From positions 19,080,848 to 19,144,847 of the forward strand of contig CM045737.1 in NCBI GenBank assembly GCA_024760905.1: a stretch of DNA of 64,000 nt, read 5' to 3'. Within the stretch, counting starts at the first letter, position 1, and the number at the start of each line of letters is the position of its first letter. Positions 21,990-32,357 of this stretch are shown here, piece after piece. The stretch comes from Plotosus lineatus. Lineage: Eukaryota > Chordata > Actinopteri > Siluriformes > Plotosidae. The position numbers were made by a program, and so were the translations under genes. The notes beneath the pieces were generated by a model that was given only the letters and a program-made list of their open reading frames with translations, searched no databases and was not told where the DNA came from.

Positions 21990-23474
21990 GTGACCATTGA
22001 GGAGCAGGATGTAGCAAAGATCAGTAAGGGTGAAGTGAGAAGGGCATTGAAGAGGATGAAGAATGGAAAGGCAGATGGTCCTGATGACATACCTGTGGAG
22101 GTATGGAAGTGTCTAGGAGAGGTAGCAGTAGATTTTCTGACAAGAACATTGAACAAGGTCCTAGAGAGTGAGCAGATGCCGGAGGAGTGGAAGAGAAGTG
22201 TGCTGGTGCCAATTTTTAAGAACAAGGGAGACGTGCAGAGTTGCAGCAACTACAGAGGGATAAAGTTGATGAGCCATACGATGAAGTTATGGGAAAGAAT
22301 AGTGGAAGCTAGACTAAGGGCAGAGGTCAGCATTTGTGAACAACAGTTTGGTTTCATGCCAAGAAAGAGTACCACAGATGCAATGTTTGCTTTGAGGATG
22401 TTAATAGAGAAGTACAGAGAAGGTCAGAGGGAGCTACATTGTGCCTTTGTGGATCTGGAAAAAGCATATGACGGGGTGCCAAGAGAAGAACTGTGGTATT
22501 GCATGAGGAAGTATGGAGTGGCAGAGAAGTATGTTAGAGTGGTGCAGGACATATATGAGAGATGTAAGACAGTGGTGAGGTGTGCTGTCGGTGTGACAGA
22601 AGAGTTCAAGGTGGAGGTGGTACTGCATCAAGGGTCAGCTCTGAGCCCCTTCTTGTTTGCTATGGTGATGAACAGACCGAAAGACGAGGTGAGACAAGAA
22701 TCTCCATGGACTATGATGTTTGCAGATGACATTGTGATCTGTAGTGAGAGCAGAGAACAAGTGCAGGAAAATCTAGAGAGGTGGAGGTATGCCCTGGAAA
22801 GGAGAGGAATGAAGGTTAGCCTCAGAAAATCAGAATACATGTGTGTGAATGAGAAGGACCCAGGAGGAACGGTGATGTTACAGGGAGCAGAGATAACGAA
22901 GGTGGAGGATTTTAAGTACTTAGGCTCAACAATCCAGAGCAATGGAGAGTGTGGAAAAGAGGTGAAGAAGCGTGTGCAGGCAGGCTGGAATGGTTGGAGA
23001 AAAGTGTCCGGTGTGATGTGTGATAGGAGAGTGTCAGCAAGAATGAAGGGAAAAGTGTACAAGACGGTTGTGAGGCCAGCGATGTTGTATGGCTTAGAAA
23101 CAGTGGCGCTGAGGAAAAGGCAGGAGGCAGAGCTGGAGGTAGCGGAGATGAAAATGTTGAGGTTCTCTCTGAGAGTAACGAGGATGGATAGGATCAGAAA
23201 TGAGTATATCAGAGGGACAGCCCATGTGAGATGTTTTGGAGACAAAGTCAGAGAGGCTCGATTGAGATGGTTTGGACATGTACAGAGGAGGGATAGTAAG
23301 TATATTGGCAGTTGGATGCTGAGGTTGGAACTACCAGGCAGAAGGCTTCGAGGAAGACCAAAGAAGAGATTTATGGATGTGGTGAAGGAAGACATGAAGG
23401 TCGTTGGAGTCAGAAAAGAAGATGCAGAGGACAGGGTGAGATGGAGGCGGATGATTTGCTGTGGCGGCCCCTGA
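21990..23474 (+). pseudogene. RTE reverse transcriptase (copy D)
   Basis: A 494-codon frame covers the whole RT and C-terminus. It starts with EEQDVAKISKGEVRRALKRM, and RT motifs follow in order: VLVPIFKNKGDVQS (about residue 71), FGFMPRKSTTDAMFALRML (about 119), CAFVDLEKAYDGVP (about 151), LHQGSALSPFLFAMVM (about 212), FADDIVICSESREQVQ (about 242), EDFKYLGSTIQSN (about 306), and the C-terminal RLRWFGHVQRRD and PGRRLRGRPKKRFMDVVKED. The DR of AYDRVP is DG here. The FADD pair is intact. This is the longest open RT in the window, but it has no linked endonuclease in frame. Confidence 0.92.
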
Positions 23475-23499
23475 AGGGAGCAGCCGAAAGTAAAAGAAG

Positions 23500-23577
<78 letters not shown>
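23500..23577. repeat. (TA)n(CA)n microsatellite at the 3' end of copy D
   Basis: TA and CA runs follow the LINE AAGAAG tail directly. Confidence 0.95.
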
Positions 23578-23945
23578 CTTACGAAAGTCTCACCAAACAA
23601 AAAAATTCAGGTTCCGAAAAGCATTTTCCTAAAATTTTTGTCTCAGGATACAAAACAAGTTCAGGTTACAAAAGCGTCATCTTAAAAATTCAAACGCGCC
23701 CTGTCCAAGATGGCGCTTGAGTGATGGCAACATTAAAACATTCAAACACTGCACAAGCTGCTCTCCCATCAATGACGTTCAAACATCCCGCCCCGCTGGC
23801 TTCCCATTGACTAACAACCGAGCTGTCGTTCATGTCACCTCCACTCAAGCGCCATCTTAAACGGGTCCACCTGATGCCATCTTGGACAGGGACGCCATCT
23901 TGGACATCATTGCCTAGGAGGAATGACGCATTTACCTCCCATTAC
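23578..23945 (-). mobile_element. Tigger-like element, truncated
   Basis: It matches the reverse of the right half of 43208-43858 (CTTACGAAAG, TTTTCCTAAAATTTTTGTCTC). It contains three AAGATGGC/CCATCTTGGA motifs (23707, 23850-23905). Its terminus is replaced by the (CA)n run. Confidence 0.5.
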
Positions 23946-23950
23946 CTATT

Positions 23951-24635
23951 ATAGACACTCCCCGACATACGTTTTTAATTGGTTCCGGACGGCCAAACGT
24001 AAGTTGAAAGTGAACGCAAGTTGTTACGGTGACATATGACGTTCATACTGTACTATACATCCATAAATACCATTACCGTGGCTCATAAAACACCCCTAAA
24101 TCAATTCTTATCAACATAATATTGTAAAATAATTTCAAAAATATGACAACATTAATTTCAAATAAATTATATTCAAGCATAATAATTTTAAATTGATAAA
24201 TTTTAATCAAATTCACTCATCAAATATCAAATACAGTATCAAATATAACCTTTAACATTTTCTATAATGCAATTTTTCTGCTTGTAAATGGTTGCGATGG
24301 TTGACGGATGGTCACATGACATGAAGCTGAGCCGACTCACTTTACATGAAGCTCAAAACAGCCAATCAACACTTACAATATGTGAGACGCTCAATACCGA
24401 AAGTCGCGCACTTGCTGAAAGTAGTTTACTTACTTGAAACAAAGCGTGGGTTATACGGACTTTCGGTCTTTTAAGTGCACAAGTGTTGAACTCGTTTAGT
24501 ACTCAGCCTGCACTGATGTGAATCAGTGATGTGAATCAGTAGAGCAGAGAGGTGTCTTTCTTGGGTTTTCATTCATTTTACAACTCTCTTTGCTTAACTG
24601 AGTATGCATGGTAGATTGTGCCAAGTTAATTCATC
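23951..24635 (+). mobile_element. GATGCTCCCC-family DNA element, right end missing
   Basis: The left end is ACACTCCCCGACATACG, followed by GGTTCCGGACGGCC and a conserved interior. It stops at a (TG)n run. Related copies are at 24731, 49817 and, reversed, 16849 and 26660. Confidence 0.7.
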
Positions 24636-24661
24636 TGTGTGTGTGTGTGTGTGTGTGTGCG

Positions 24662-24730
<69 letters not shown>
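24636..24730. repeat. (TG)n(TA)n(CA)n microsatellite, self-complementary
   Basis: The TG run, TA run and CA run can fold back on one another. It separates two related DNA elements. Confidence 0.95.
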
Positions 24731-24732
<2 letters not shown>

Positions 24733-25688
24733 TGCTCCCCGACTTGTGTTTTTACTTGGGTCCGGATGGCCGAACCCAAATTGAAAGTGAACGTAAGTTG
24801 TTACAGTGAAGTATGACGCTCAAACTGTACTATACATCCATAAATACCATTACCATATCTCATAAAACACCCCTAAATCAATTATTACAAACACAATATT
24901 GTAAAATAATATCAACTATATCAAATAATATCAACATTAATTTCAAATGTCACTTATTTATACCGAGTCACTTTACATGAAGCTTAAAACAGCCAATCAA
25001 CACTTGCAATATGTGAAGCACTCGACACCGAAAGTAGTGTACTTACAAAAGTAGTGTACTTGCTGTGGGTTATACAGACTTCCGGGCTTTCAAGTGCACA
25101 AGGGTGCCGTTGAACTCGTTTAGAACACAGCCTGCACTGATGTAAATCCCAGCAAAGCGGAGCGTTCTTCCTTTTGTGTAAGTAAGTAAGTAAACTTTAT
25201 TCAAGAGATGCATATAAAGAACAAGTACAAATCCTAATGAATATTAATATAAAAATAAGTATATACTCTTAGGTTTCTGCTAAAAGACAATAAATATCTG
25301 TAATTTGTGCATTCGGGTTTTCATATTACAACTCTCTTTGCTTAACTGAGTATGCATTAGATTGTGCCGATCTGAGCAGATAGTTAATTCATCTCTGTGT
25401 ATGAGACTTGCACCCATGCTAATAGGCTTACACTTCTGATATTTGTTTAGGGTTACAAAAGTCCACAAAACAGTGTAAACACAAAGCTCACAGAGACGAC
25501 GTCTTAACACAAGGGTAACACACTATATAACTGATATACACACACACACACAGTCTGTAGTTTGTAAACAATGAATGCAGCATCATTGCGTCAGGTACGT
25601 CTAAACTCAACATTTGACTTTTTTTTGGAAAAAAACCCATAAAAGCGAAAAAACGTAAAACGGATGAACGTAAGTCGGGGAGCATCTG
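24731..25688 (+). mobile_element. GATGCTCCCC-family DNA element, both ends present
   Basis: The left end is AATGCTCCCCGACTTGTG and the right end is CGTAAGTCGGGGAGCATCTG, with TA following (25689-25690). The inverted ends plus TA point to the Tc1/mariner group, Tigger-like. There is no transposase, so it is a non-autonomous copy of about 960 bp. A GTAAGTAAGTAAGTAA run lies inside. Confidence 0.75.
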
Positions 25689-25828
25689 TATAGAGCTGAA
25701 TCCACCATGATGCTTTTCATGTAAAGGACAGAGTTACGGTTGTTTTAAGTTTTATTTCTTGACTCAGGCTTTTAACCTTTCATAAACATTTGTCAGATTA
25801 TAACTCTGCTAAGAAGACATGGTCAACA

Positions 25829-25858
25829 CGCGCACACACACACACACACACACACACA
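25829..25858. repeat. (CA)n microsatellite
   Basis: About 15 CA units adjoin a Tigger half-element. Confidence 0.95.
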
Positions 25859-26100
25859 GTGAGGAGAAGAAACGGGCTCGAGTGATATCACAAAGGAATA
25901 TGGCCAAACCCGTCTACCATCGGTACGATATTGAAGCAGAAGGAGGTCTTAAAGGTATGCTTTTATAATTTTTTTTTTTTAATAATTTTATAGTCTTGGG
26001 AGCCTTGGAACGAATCACGTGTTTTACATGTTAAATGCGGCTCAACTTACGAAAAATGCTCTGGAACGGATTAATTTCGTAAGGCTTAATTTTTGAGCCT
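25859..26100 (+). mobile_element. Tigger-like element, right half
   Basis: It shares CCAAACCCGTCTACCATCGG with 11340-11365. It ends near GGATTAATTTCGTAAGGCTT without a clean terminus. Confidence 0.6.
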
Positions 26101-26192
26101 TGTATCCATCTGAGAGCTGCTCACTGGCTGCACATTATTACCCTGTAGGAATGTACTTCAAGGCTGCTACTAAGCGCCAAGCACGACCATAT

Positions 26193-26396
26193 AGGTCCAT
26201 ACATTCTGTTATTCAGGTTCCCATTTAAAGCTGGGAGGACTGAATGCAATGTTGATTAAGTGCCTTGCCCAGGGACACAACACCACTTCAGACCCAGGTC
26301 ACAAATCTTTGGTGTCTCCACCTGGATTCGAGCCTGGGCCCTTGCGGTGACAGGCCAGCAAGCTAACCATTACACCATGCTCCATGCTCATCTTCA
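26193..26396 (-). mobile_element. tRNA-derived SINE (minus)
   Basis: The head on the minus strand contains a B box (plus-strand GGATTCGAGCCTGGGC) and an A box-like TGTAATGGTTAGCTTGC. The body carries CTTGCCCAGGGACACAAC. Confidence 0.65.
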
Positions 26397-26439
26397 TGAA
26401 GGTTTTCTTGGCAAGGATAGTGCAGTGGTTTGCCATTGC

Positions 26440-26648
26440 CTTCTGCACGATGCAAACCTACGGACAATTTAGAACGGACAATTAACCTACTGCGCATGTT
26501 TTTGGACAATGGGAGGAAACCCGGAGGAAACCCATGCAAGCACGGGGAGAACATGCAAACTCCACACAGAAACACGCAGGGTGGGAATCGAACCCAGGCC
26601 TTCTTGCTGTGAGGCGGCCGTGCTAACCACTACACCACCGTGCCGCCT
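26440..26648 (-). mobile_element. tRNA-derived SINE with conserved GGAGGAAACCC block (minus)
   Basis: The head on the minus strand (GGCGGCACGGTGGTGTAGTG) has an A box and a B box (plus GGGAATCGAACCC). The body includes GGGAGAACATGCAAACTCC. It resembles a very common fish SINE. Confidence 0.8.
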
Positions 26649-26659
26649 ATCTATACATA

Positions 26660-26943
26660 TATATGTATTTGATATTTGATTAGTGAATTTGATTAAAATT
26701 TATCGATTTGAAATTTTTTGCTTGAATTTAATTTATTTGACATTAATGTTGATATTATATTACAATGTTAGGGTAATAATTGATTTAGGGGTGTTTTATG
26801 AGATACGGTCATGGTATTTATGGATATATAGTACAGTATGAACATCATACGTCACTGGAACATACAGTAACAACTTATGTTTTTTTTCTTCACCTTACGT
26901 TCGGCCGTCCGGAACCTAACTAAAACGTAAGTCGAGGAGCGAC

Positions 26944-26946
<3 letters not shown>
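26660..26946 (-). mobile_element. GATGCTCCCC-family DNA element, one end
   Basis: The reverse complement starts AGTCGCTCCTCGACTTACG at 26946 and matches the left part of 24731. It is truncated at about 26660. Confidence 0.6.

Positions 26947-26948
<2 letters not shown>

Positions 26949-26988
<40 letters not shown>
26949..26988. repeat. (CA)n microsatellite
   Basis: A CA run lies between two DNA-element termini. Confidence 0.95.
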
Positions 26989-26994
<6 letters not shown>

Positions 26995-27171
26995 GGTACC
27001 ATGACTTACAAATGATCCTAAATAATGAATTTTCCATGAGACAAGCTTCGATCCCACCAAAAATCTGCCCCATCCAAACGAGCAAATTTTCGACTTCCGA
27101 GCTCTGTTGGGAAAATGGATCTTCCGGGTTGATTAGCCTTGTACTCTTCCGCAATCCAAGAACGCCTTGTG

Positions 27172-27350
27172 CAGTGCTTCTCAATCATTTTCTGTTATGT
27201 CCCTATAGGAAGGGGGGGGGGGGGTTATCCCTTCTCCCAGCGCCCCACGTGCAACTATAGTGTTTCCTGCGCTTCATATCGTTTGCTCGGTGCTTTTTCC
27301 TCTCCACCATAGAAAACAGTGAGAGCACTACTGTCACCTAGTGTAGAGGA
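27172..27350 (+). mobile_element. hAT-like MITE fragment inside the Tigger element
   Basis: The start CAGTGCTTCTCAATCATTTT resembles the hAT end at 62289. The interior (CTTCATATCGTTTGCTCGG; GTGAGAGCACTACTGTCAC) matches 62670-62750. The far end is not clear. Confidence 0.5.
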
Positions 27351-27574
27351 TACGCAATGGCACTTGTAAAGCTGGTCCACCAGTATGTTAAAAAAAGCAT
27401 GTTCCCAAGGTCAAACGCACCAATTAGCCTTGTATTCTTCTGTATGTATTCCTCCGCACTGCTTTCCATACCGGCATTTGTCACGTGCACGCACACAAAA
27501 TTTTTCCTTTTCTGTGGTTCGGTTTTTGTGACTTTAGACTTATTTTTCATTGTGCATATCCCAGTGTTTTTAAG

Positions 27575-27805
27575 ATGGGTCATAAGAAGGTGGCTGATGT
27601 ATTCAAGAGGAGAACATCGATTCTCGATGAAACGAAGCTTGAAATCATAGCTAAACATGAAAAAATACTCCGCCTGACCGATCTGTGTAAGGAGTATGGG
27701 AAGAATGCATCGACCATCTGTACAATTCTCAAACAGAAGGTCATGTTGAAGAGTACTGAACCAGCAAAGGGGGTTACTATCGAAGGAAAGATCAGGACTC
27801 AATGA
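27575..27805 (+). pseudogene. Tigger/pogo transposase N-terminus (CENP-B-like helix-turn-helix)
   Basis: From the ATG at 27575 the frame begins MGHKKVADVFKRRTSILDET, then KLEIIAKHEKILRLTDLCKE and YGKNASTICTILKQK. This is the layout of the CENP-B-type N-terminal HTH: a basic start, a KLEII helix, a turn, then an STICTILK recognition helix. The family uses this domain to bind transposon ends. The frame continues KVMLKSTEPAKG and stops at 27805, far short of the roughly 500 residues of a full transposase. The DDE catalytic domain is absent. A separate upstream extension from 27485 is open but unlike the family, so I prefer 27575 as the start. Confidence 0.8.
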
Positions 27806-28301
27806 TGAGATGAAGAGGCTTCTCATTGTGGATCAAGTCGAACGAGATCAACGGTGATGGGAGTGCAGCCAAGCAGCAGAAGACAAGTGATCAAAATTAC
27901 TAAAGTGAAATAAAAAATTTTAAAAATCCAAAAATTAAATAAATAAAAAGTTTTAAAAATTAGTAGTGCAAGTTAATGTTAAGTGCTATTGTTAAGTTCC
28001 AATGCATTTATTGTATTGTTTATTGATTGTTTGTTTTATTATGTATTGTTCATTACAGTATTAATGTTACTGTACATGTGTTATAGTGAAATGTTTATCT
28101 TAAATACGTCAAAAATACGTTTGTGTCAGGTTACGAGTTTGGGAGGGAGTTGAAACGGATTAATTGTTTTTCTAGTTTCATATGGGAATTTTTTGCTTCA
28201 TTTAACGAACGCTTCCACTTACGAGCTTGCCCCCAGAATGGATTAATTTCGTAAGTCGAGGTACCATTGTAATTAAAAATAATACTAATAATAAATATAT
28301 A

Positions 28302-28620
28302 TGGTCTAGTGGTATGGGGCGCTGGATCCTAAGGTTGGGGGTTCGAGTCCCACTCTCCACAAGGTTGTCACTATCCCCCCCAGTGCAGTTAACTTTGTTA
28401 TCAAAGGCAGGCCATGTCTCTCACTGTCTATGGTGAGAGGTATGTAAAAGAACCATTGCTGACTTTCGTAATGAGCAGGCTGCAAAGCCGTCAGCGTGTT
28501 TCTGTCCCTTGCTAAAAGGGTTGTGTCAGGAAGGGCATCCAACGTAAAAACCTCTGCCAAATCAAACGTGCGAATCGTTCACTCCAGCGACCCCTGATAA
28601 AGGGAAAAAGCCGAGAAGAA
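28302..28620 (+). mobile_element. SINE-A, RTE-tailed (copy 3)
   Basis: The head TGGTCTAGTGGTATGGGGCG is followed by the B box GGTTCGAGTCCC, the body, CAGGAAGGGCATCCAACG, and a tail ending AAAAGCCGAGAAGAA. It lies directly upstream of a (TG)n run. Confidence 0.88.
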
Positions 28621-28628
28621 ATATCATC

Positions 28629-28634
<6 letters not shown>

Positions 28635-28677
<43 letters not shown>
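28635..28677. repeat. (TG)n(TA)n microsatellite at the 3' end of copy E
   Basis: TG then TA runs end at the LINE tail. A diverged GTGTATATTTTATATATAC lies at the other LINE end (31841). Confidence 0.95.
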
Positions 28678-28702
28678 CTTCTTTTCCTTTCGGCTGTTCC
28701 CT

Positions 28703-29830
28703 TCAGGGGTCGCCACAGCAAATGATCAGCCTCCATCTCTCCCTATCCTCTGCATCTTCTCCTCTTACTCCAACGACCTTCATGTCCGCCTTCACCGCAT
28801 CCATAAATCTTCTCTTTGGTCTTCCTCTGGGCCTTTTGCCTGGTAGTTCCAACCTCAGCATCCTACTACCAATATACTCACTATCCCTCCTCCGTACATG
28901 TCCAAACCATCTCAATCTAGCCTCTCTGACTTTGTCTCCAAAACATCTAACATGTGCTGTCCCTCTGATGTACTCATTTCTGATCCTATCCATCCTCGTT
29001 ACTCCCAAAGAGAACCTCAACATTTTCATCTCTGCTACCTCCAACTCTGACTCCTGTCTTTTCCCCAGGGCCACTGTCTCTAAACCATACAACATTGCTG
29101 GCCTCATCACCGTCTTGTACAATTTTCCTTTCATTCTTGCCGATACTCTCCTATCACACATCACACCGGACACTTTTCTCCATCCATTCCAACCTGCCTG
29201 CACGCGCTTCTTCACCTCTTTTCCACACTCTCCATTGCTCTGGATTGTTGAGCCTAAGTACTTAAAATCCTCCACCTTCTTTATCTCTGCCCCCTGTAAC
29301 CTCAAAGTTCCTCTTGGGTCCTTGTCGTTCACACACATGTATTCTGTCTTACTAAGACTAACCTTCAATCCCCTCCTTTCCAGGGCATACCTCCACCTCT
29401 CTAGATTTTCCTCCACTTGGTCTCTGCTCTCACTACAGATCACGATGTCATCTGCAAACATCATAGTCCATGGAGATTCTTGTCTCACCTCGTCTGTTAG
29501 CCTGTCCATCACCATAGCAAACAAGAAGGGGCTGAGAGCTGACCCTTGATGCAGTCCCACCTCCACCTTGAACTCTTCTGTCACACCGACAGCACACCTC
29601 ACCACTGTCTTACATCTCTCATACATGTCCTGCACCACTCTAACATACTTCTCTGTCACTCCAGACTTCCTCATACAATACCACAGTTCTTCTCTCGGCA
29701 CCCTGTCATATGCTTTCTCCAGATCCACAAAGGCACAATGCAGCTCCTTCTGACCTTCTCTGTACTTCTCTATTAACATCCTCAAAGCAAACACTGCTCT
29801 TTCTTGGCATGAAACCAAACTGTTGTTCAC
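28703..29830 (-). pseudogene. RTE reverse transcriptase, palm to C-terminus (copy E)
   Basis: This 375-codon frame starts in the RT fingers (FALRMLIEKYREGQKELHCA), then FVDLEKAYDRVPREELWYCM, GLHQGSALSPFLFAMVMDRL and FADDIVICSESRDQVEENLE. The C-terminal region follows: EDFKYLGSTIQSNGECGKEV, RLRWFGHVRRRD, GKRPRGRPKRRFMDAVK. The palm-domain residues, including FADD, are all present. The frame is joined to the upstream piece only through a lost stretch near 29797, where about 12 bp (the ATTDA-type codons of FMPRKSTTDAV) are missing and the frame shifts. Confidence 0.9.
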
Positions 29831-30846
29831 AAATGCTGACCTCTGCCCTTAGTCTTGCTTCCACTATTCTTTCCCATAGCTTCATTGTATGGCTCATCAA
29901 CTTTATCCCTCTGTAGTTGCCACAACTCTGTACCCTTGTTCTTAAAAATGGGCACAAGCACACTTCTCCTCCATTCCTCTGGCATCTGCTCACTTTCTAA
30001 GACCTTGTTGAATATTCTTGTCAGAAAATCTACTGCTACCTCCCCTAGACACTTCCATACCTCAACTGGTATGTCATCAGGGCCAACTGCCTTTCCATTC
30101 TTCATCCTCTTCAATGCCCTCCTCAATTCTCCTTTACTAATCTTTGCTACTTTCTGCTCCTCAACGGTCACCCCTTCTCCTCTTTTTTCTCTCTCATTTT
30201 CCTCATTCATCAGCTCTTCAAAGTACTCTTTCCATCTTCCCAGCACACTTCTGTCATCAATCAATACATTTCCCTCTCTGTCCTTTATCACTCTAACTTG
30301 CTGCAGGTCTTTCCCATCTCTATTTCTCTGCTGTGCTAACCTGTATAGATAATTTTCTCCCTCCTTACTGTTCAACCTATCATACAAGTCATCATACGCC
30401 CTCTGTTTGGCCTTTGACACTGCTACCTTCGCCTTACGCTGTGTCTCCCTGTACTCCTGTTTACTCTCTTCGGTCCTCTCAATGTCCCACTTCTTCTTGG
30501 CTAACCTCTTCTTTTGTACACACTCCTGCACTTCCTCATTCCACCACCAAGTTTCCTTATCTACTTTCCTTCCAGAGGACACACCAAGTACTCTCCTACC
30601 GGTCTCCCTGATCACATTGGCTGCGGTTGTCCAATCCTCTGGAAGCACTTCCTGACCACCCAAAGCCTGTTTCAACTCCTCCTTGAAGACAACACGACAC
30701 TCTTCCTTTTTCAGCTTCCACCACTTTGTCTTCTGCTCTGCCTTTGCCTTTTTCACCTTTCTCACCATCAGTGTCATCTTGCACTCCACCATCCTATGCT
30801 GTTTGGCAGCACTCCACCATCCTATGCTGTTTGGCAACACTCTCAC
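29827..30846 (-). pseudogene. RTE linker and RT start (copy E)
   Basis: This 339-codon frame covers KVKKAKAEQKTKWWKLKKEE, VLPEDWTTAANVIRETGRRV, KETWWWNEEVQECVQKKRLA, AYDDLYDRLNSKEGENYLYR, VLGRWKEYFEELMNEENERE, LKRMKNGKAVGPDDIPVEVW, and the first RT block VLVPIFKNKG. In other copies the next residues are DVQSCGNYRG; here a deletion after KNKG shifts the frame. It overlaps the endonuclease frame across the 28-bp duplication. Confidence 0.88.
30782..30837 (-). repeat. 28-bp tandem duplication inside RTE copy E
   Basis: Two adjacent 28-bp units beginning CACTCCACCATCCTATGC (30782 and 30810) differ at one base. The length is not a multiple of three and breaks the ORF. Confidence 0.9.
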
Positions 30847-31768
30847 CCACTACTACTTTGCAGTCACTGACTTCCTTCAAATCACATCGCCTACACAAGA
30901 TGTCGTCTACCTGTGCGCTCTTACCTCCGCTTTCATAAGTCACCCTATGCTTCTGTTTCTTCTTGAAGAAAGTATTCACCACAGCCATTTCCATCCTTTT
31001 TGCAAAATTTATCAACATCTGTTCTTCTGTGTTCCTGTCCTGGATACCAAACCTGCCCATCACTTCCTCGTCCCCTCTGTTGCCTGCACCAACATGTCCA
31101 TTGAAGTCTGCTCCAATGACCACTATTTCACCTCTGGGGGTACTCTGCATCACTTCATCTAACTCACTCCAGACTCTCTCCTTCTCTTCTATCTTACATC
31201 CTGCCTGTGGGGCATAAGCACTAACAACATTGACCATCACGCCTTCAATTTCTAACTTGAGACTCATCACTCTGTCTGACACTCTTTTCACTTCTAGAAC
31301 ATTCCTGACAAACCCCTCCTTCAAGATGACTCCTACTCCATTTCTCTTCCCATCCACACCATTATAAAACAGTTTAAACCCTGCTCCTAAGCTTCTAGCC
31401 TTGCTACCTTTCCACCTTGTCTCCTGAACACACAGTATGTCCACCTTCCTCCTCTGCATCATGTCAGCCAGCTCCCTATCTTTTCCTTGCATAGTTCCAA
31501 CATTCAAAGTCCCTACTCTCAGTCCTCGGCTCACGCATTTCCTCTTCTCTCCGTGCCTACGGACATGCCTCCCGCCTCTCCTTCTTCGACGTCTTCGACC
31601 AACAGTAGTCCAGTTTCCATCAGCACCCTGTTGGTTGACATCATTGATGGCGGTCGTTGTTAACCCGGGCCTCGACCAATCCGGTATGAATTCTGTATTG
31701 ATCATTTGCATTTTTAAATGTGGCAGAAGTTTTACGCCGGATGCCCTTCCTGTCGCAACCCTCTGCAT
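30794..31768 (-). pseudogene. RTE endonuclease (copy E)
   Basis: This 324-codon frame contains the full APE domain: GTLNVGTMQGKDRELADMMQ, DILCVQETRWKGSKARSLGA, KRNGVGVILKEGFVRNVLEV, NVVSAYAPQAGCKIEEKERV, VVIGADFNGHVGAGNRGDEE and DDILCRRCDLKEVSDCKVVV. The YAP and GADFN motifs are intact, unlike in copies C and D. The frame begins in the 5' region within QRVATGRASGVK, the coding form of the SINE-shared GGAAGGGCAT segment, so the true start is probably the later ATG of the CVSRGLRVGTLNVG part. It ends in the tandem duplication. Confidence 0.88.
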
Positions 31769-31884
31769 TTATCCGGGCTTGGGACCGGCATAAGGGGGAG
31801 AGACACTGGTTAGTGCCCCCCCCGCCTCATGGCTGCATTTGTGTATATTTTATATATACATATATAAAAGGAGATTTACATTTA

Positions 31885-32355
31885 GAGGGATCCCTCGCTA
31901 CTTCGCACTTCAATTCATGCGGCTTCAGCGCATCGTGTTTTTTTAATATTCATTGAATTAAAAAAAAAAAAAAGGAAATTAAGGAAGAATAGGGGAAAAA
32001 GTTAAGGAAGATGCCGCAAAATAAGGCCAATCATAGAGAAAAAAACAAAACAAAAACCCAATCCTGACCCTAACCACCCCAACAAAACTACTTACATTTT
32101 TATAGTGTGCATATGAATCTGTGCACACGCATCTGTATGTATGAGTATTTATATTTTATTTTCATCTTATGCATTATTTTTTTATGTTTAATTGTTATTA
32201 TAAGCATTTATAGTGTTGATTATGTATTATTTATTGGTATTATATACATGTACGTATATGTCAGTCGGGGGGGGATTCGATCCTACTTCATGGAATTTGG
32301 CAGTCGCGGGGGGGGGTCTCGGTCCCCATTAACCACGAAAAGTGAGGGATCCCTG
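31885..32355 (+). mobile_element. AGGGATCCCT-family TA element (copy 1)
   Basis: The left end is GAGGGATCCCTCGCTACTTC and the right end is GTGAGGGATCCCTG at 32355. TA lies outside at 31883-31884 and 32356-32357. It includes TTGGCAGTCGCGGGGGG and a long A-run. A second copy lies reversed at 50808-51280. It is a non-coding Tigger-like MITE. Confidence 0.75.
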
Positions 32356-32357
32356 TA

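Larger units (their letters stand above)
20391..23499 (+). mobile_element. RTE-type LINE (copy D), full length, least damaged RT
   Basis: The 5' end AATGCAGCCCTGAGG matches copies C and E. The 5' region (20470-20513, GGGTTGTGTCAGGAAGGGCA onward) is the part shared with SINE-A. The coding region runs 20518-23474 with two main breaks: a short deletion near 21760 and an extended A-run near 21967. The 3' tail reads GCTGTGGCGGCCCCTGAAGG, then GCCGAAAGTAAAAGAAG. RTE-clade LINEs normally have one long ORF with an AP-endonuclease and an RT, short UTRs and variable target duplications, and this fits. Autonomous activity is not expected. Confidence 0.93.
26991..28269 (+). mobile_element. Tigger-type DNA transposon with transposase remnant
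   Basis: The termini are inverted, CAGTGGTACCATGACTTAC at 26991 and GTAAGTCGAGGTACCATTG ending at 28269. TA follows on the right; on the left it abuts a (CA)n run. The internal frame at 27575-27805 encodes the N-terminal DNA-binding part of a Tigger/pogo transposase. A hAT-like fragment starting CAGTGCTTCTCAATCATTTT lies at 27172. The catalytic DDE domain is gone, so the 1.28-kb element is a deletion derivative. Confidence 0.8.
28678..31840 (-). mobile_element. RTE-type LINE (copy E), full length
   Basis: The 3' end (CTTCTTTTCCTTTCGGC at 28678) and the 5' end (AATGCAGCCATGAGGCGGG complement ending at 31840) match copies C and D. Three large frames on the minus strand cover the protein: endonuclease (31768-30794), linker plus RT start (30846-29827), and RT to C-terminus (29830-28703). 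A 28-bp tandem duplication at 30782-30837 and a short deletion near 29797 cause the breaks. The GADFN endonuclease motif keeps its aspartate here. Confidence 0.93.
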
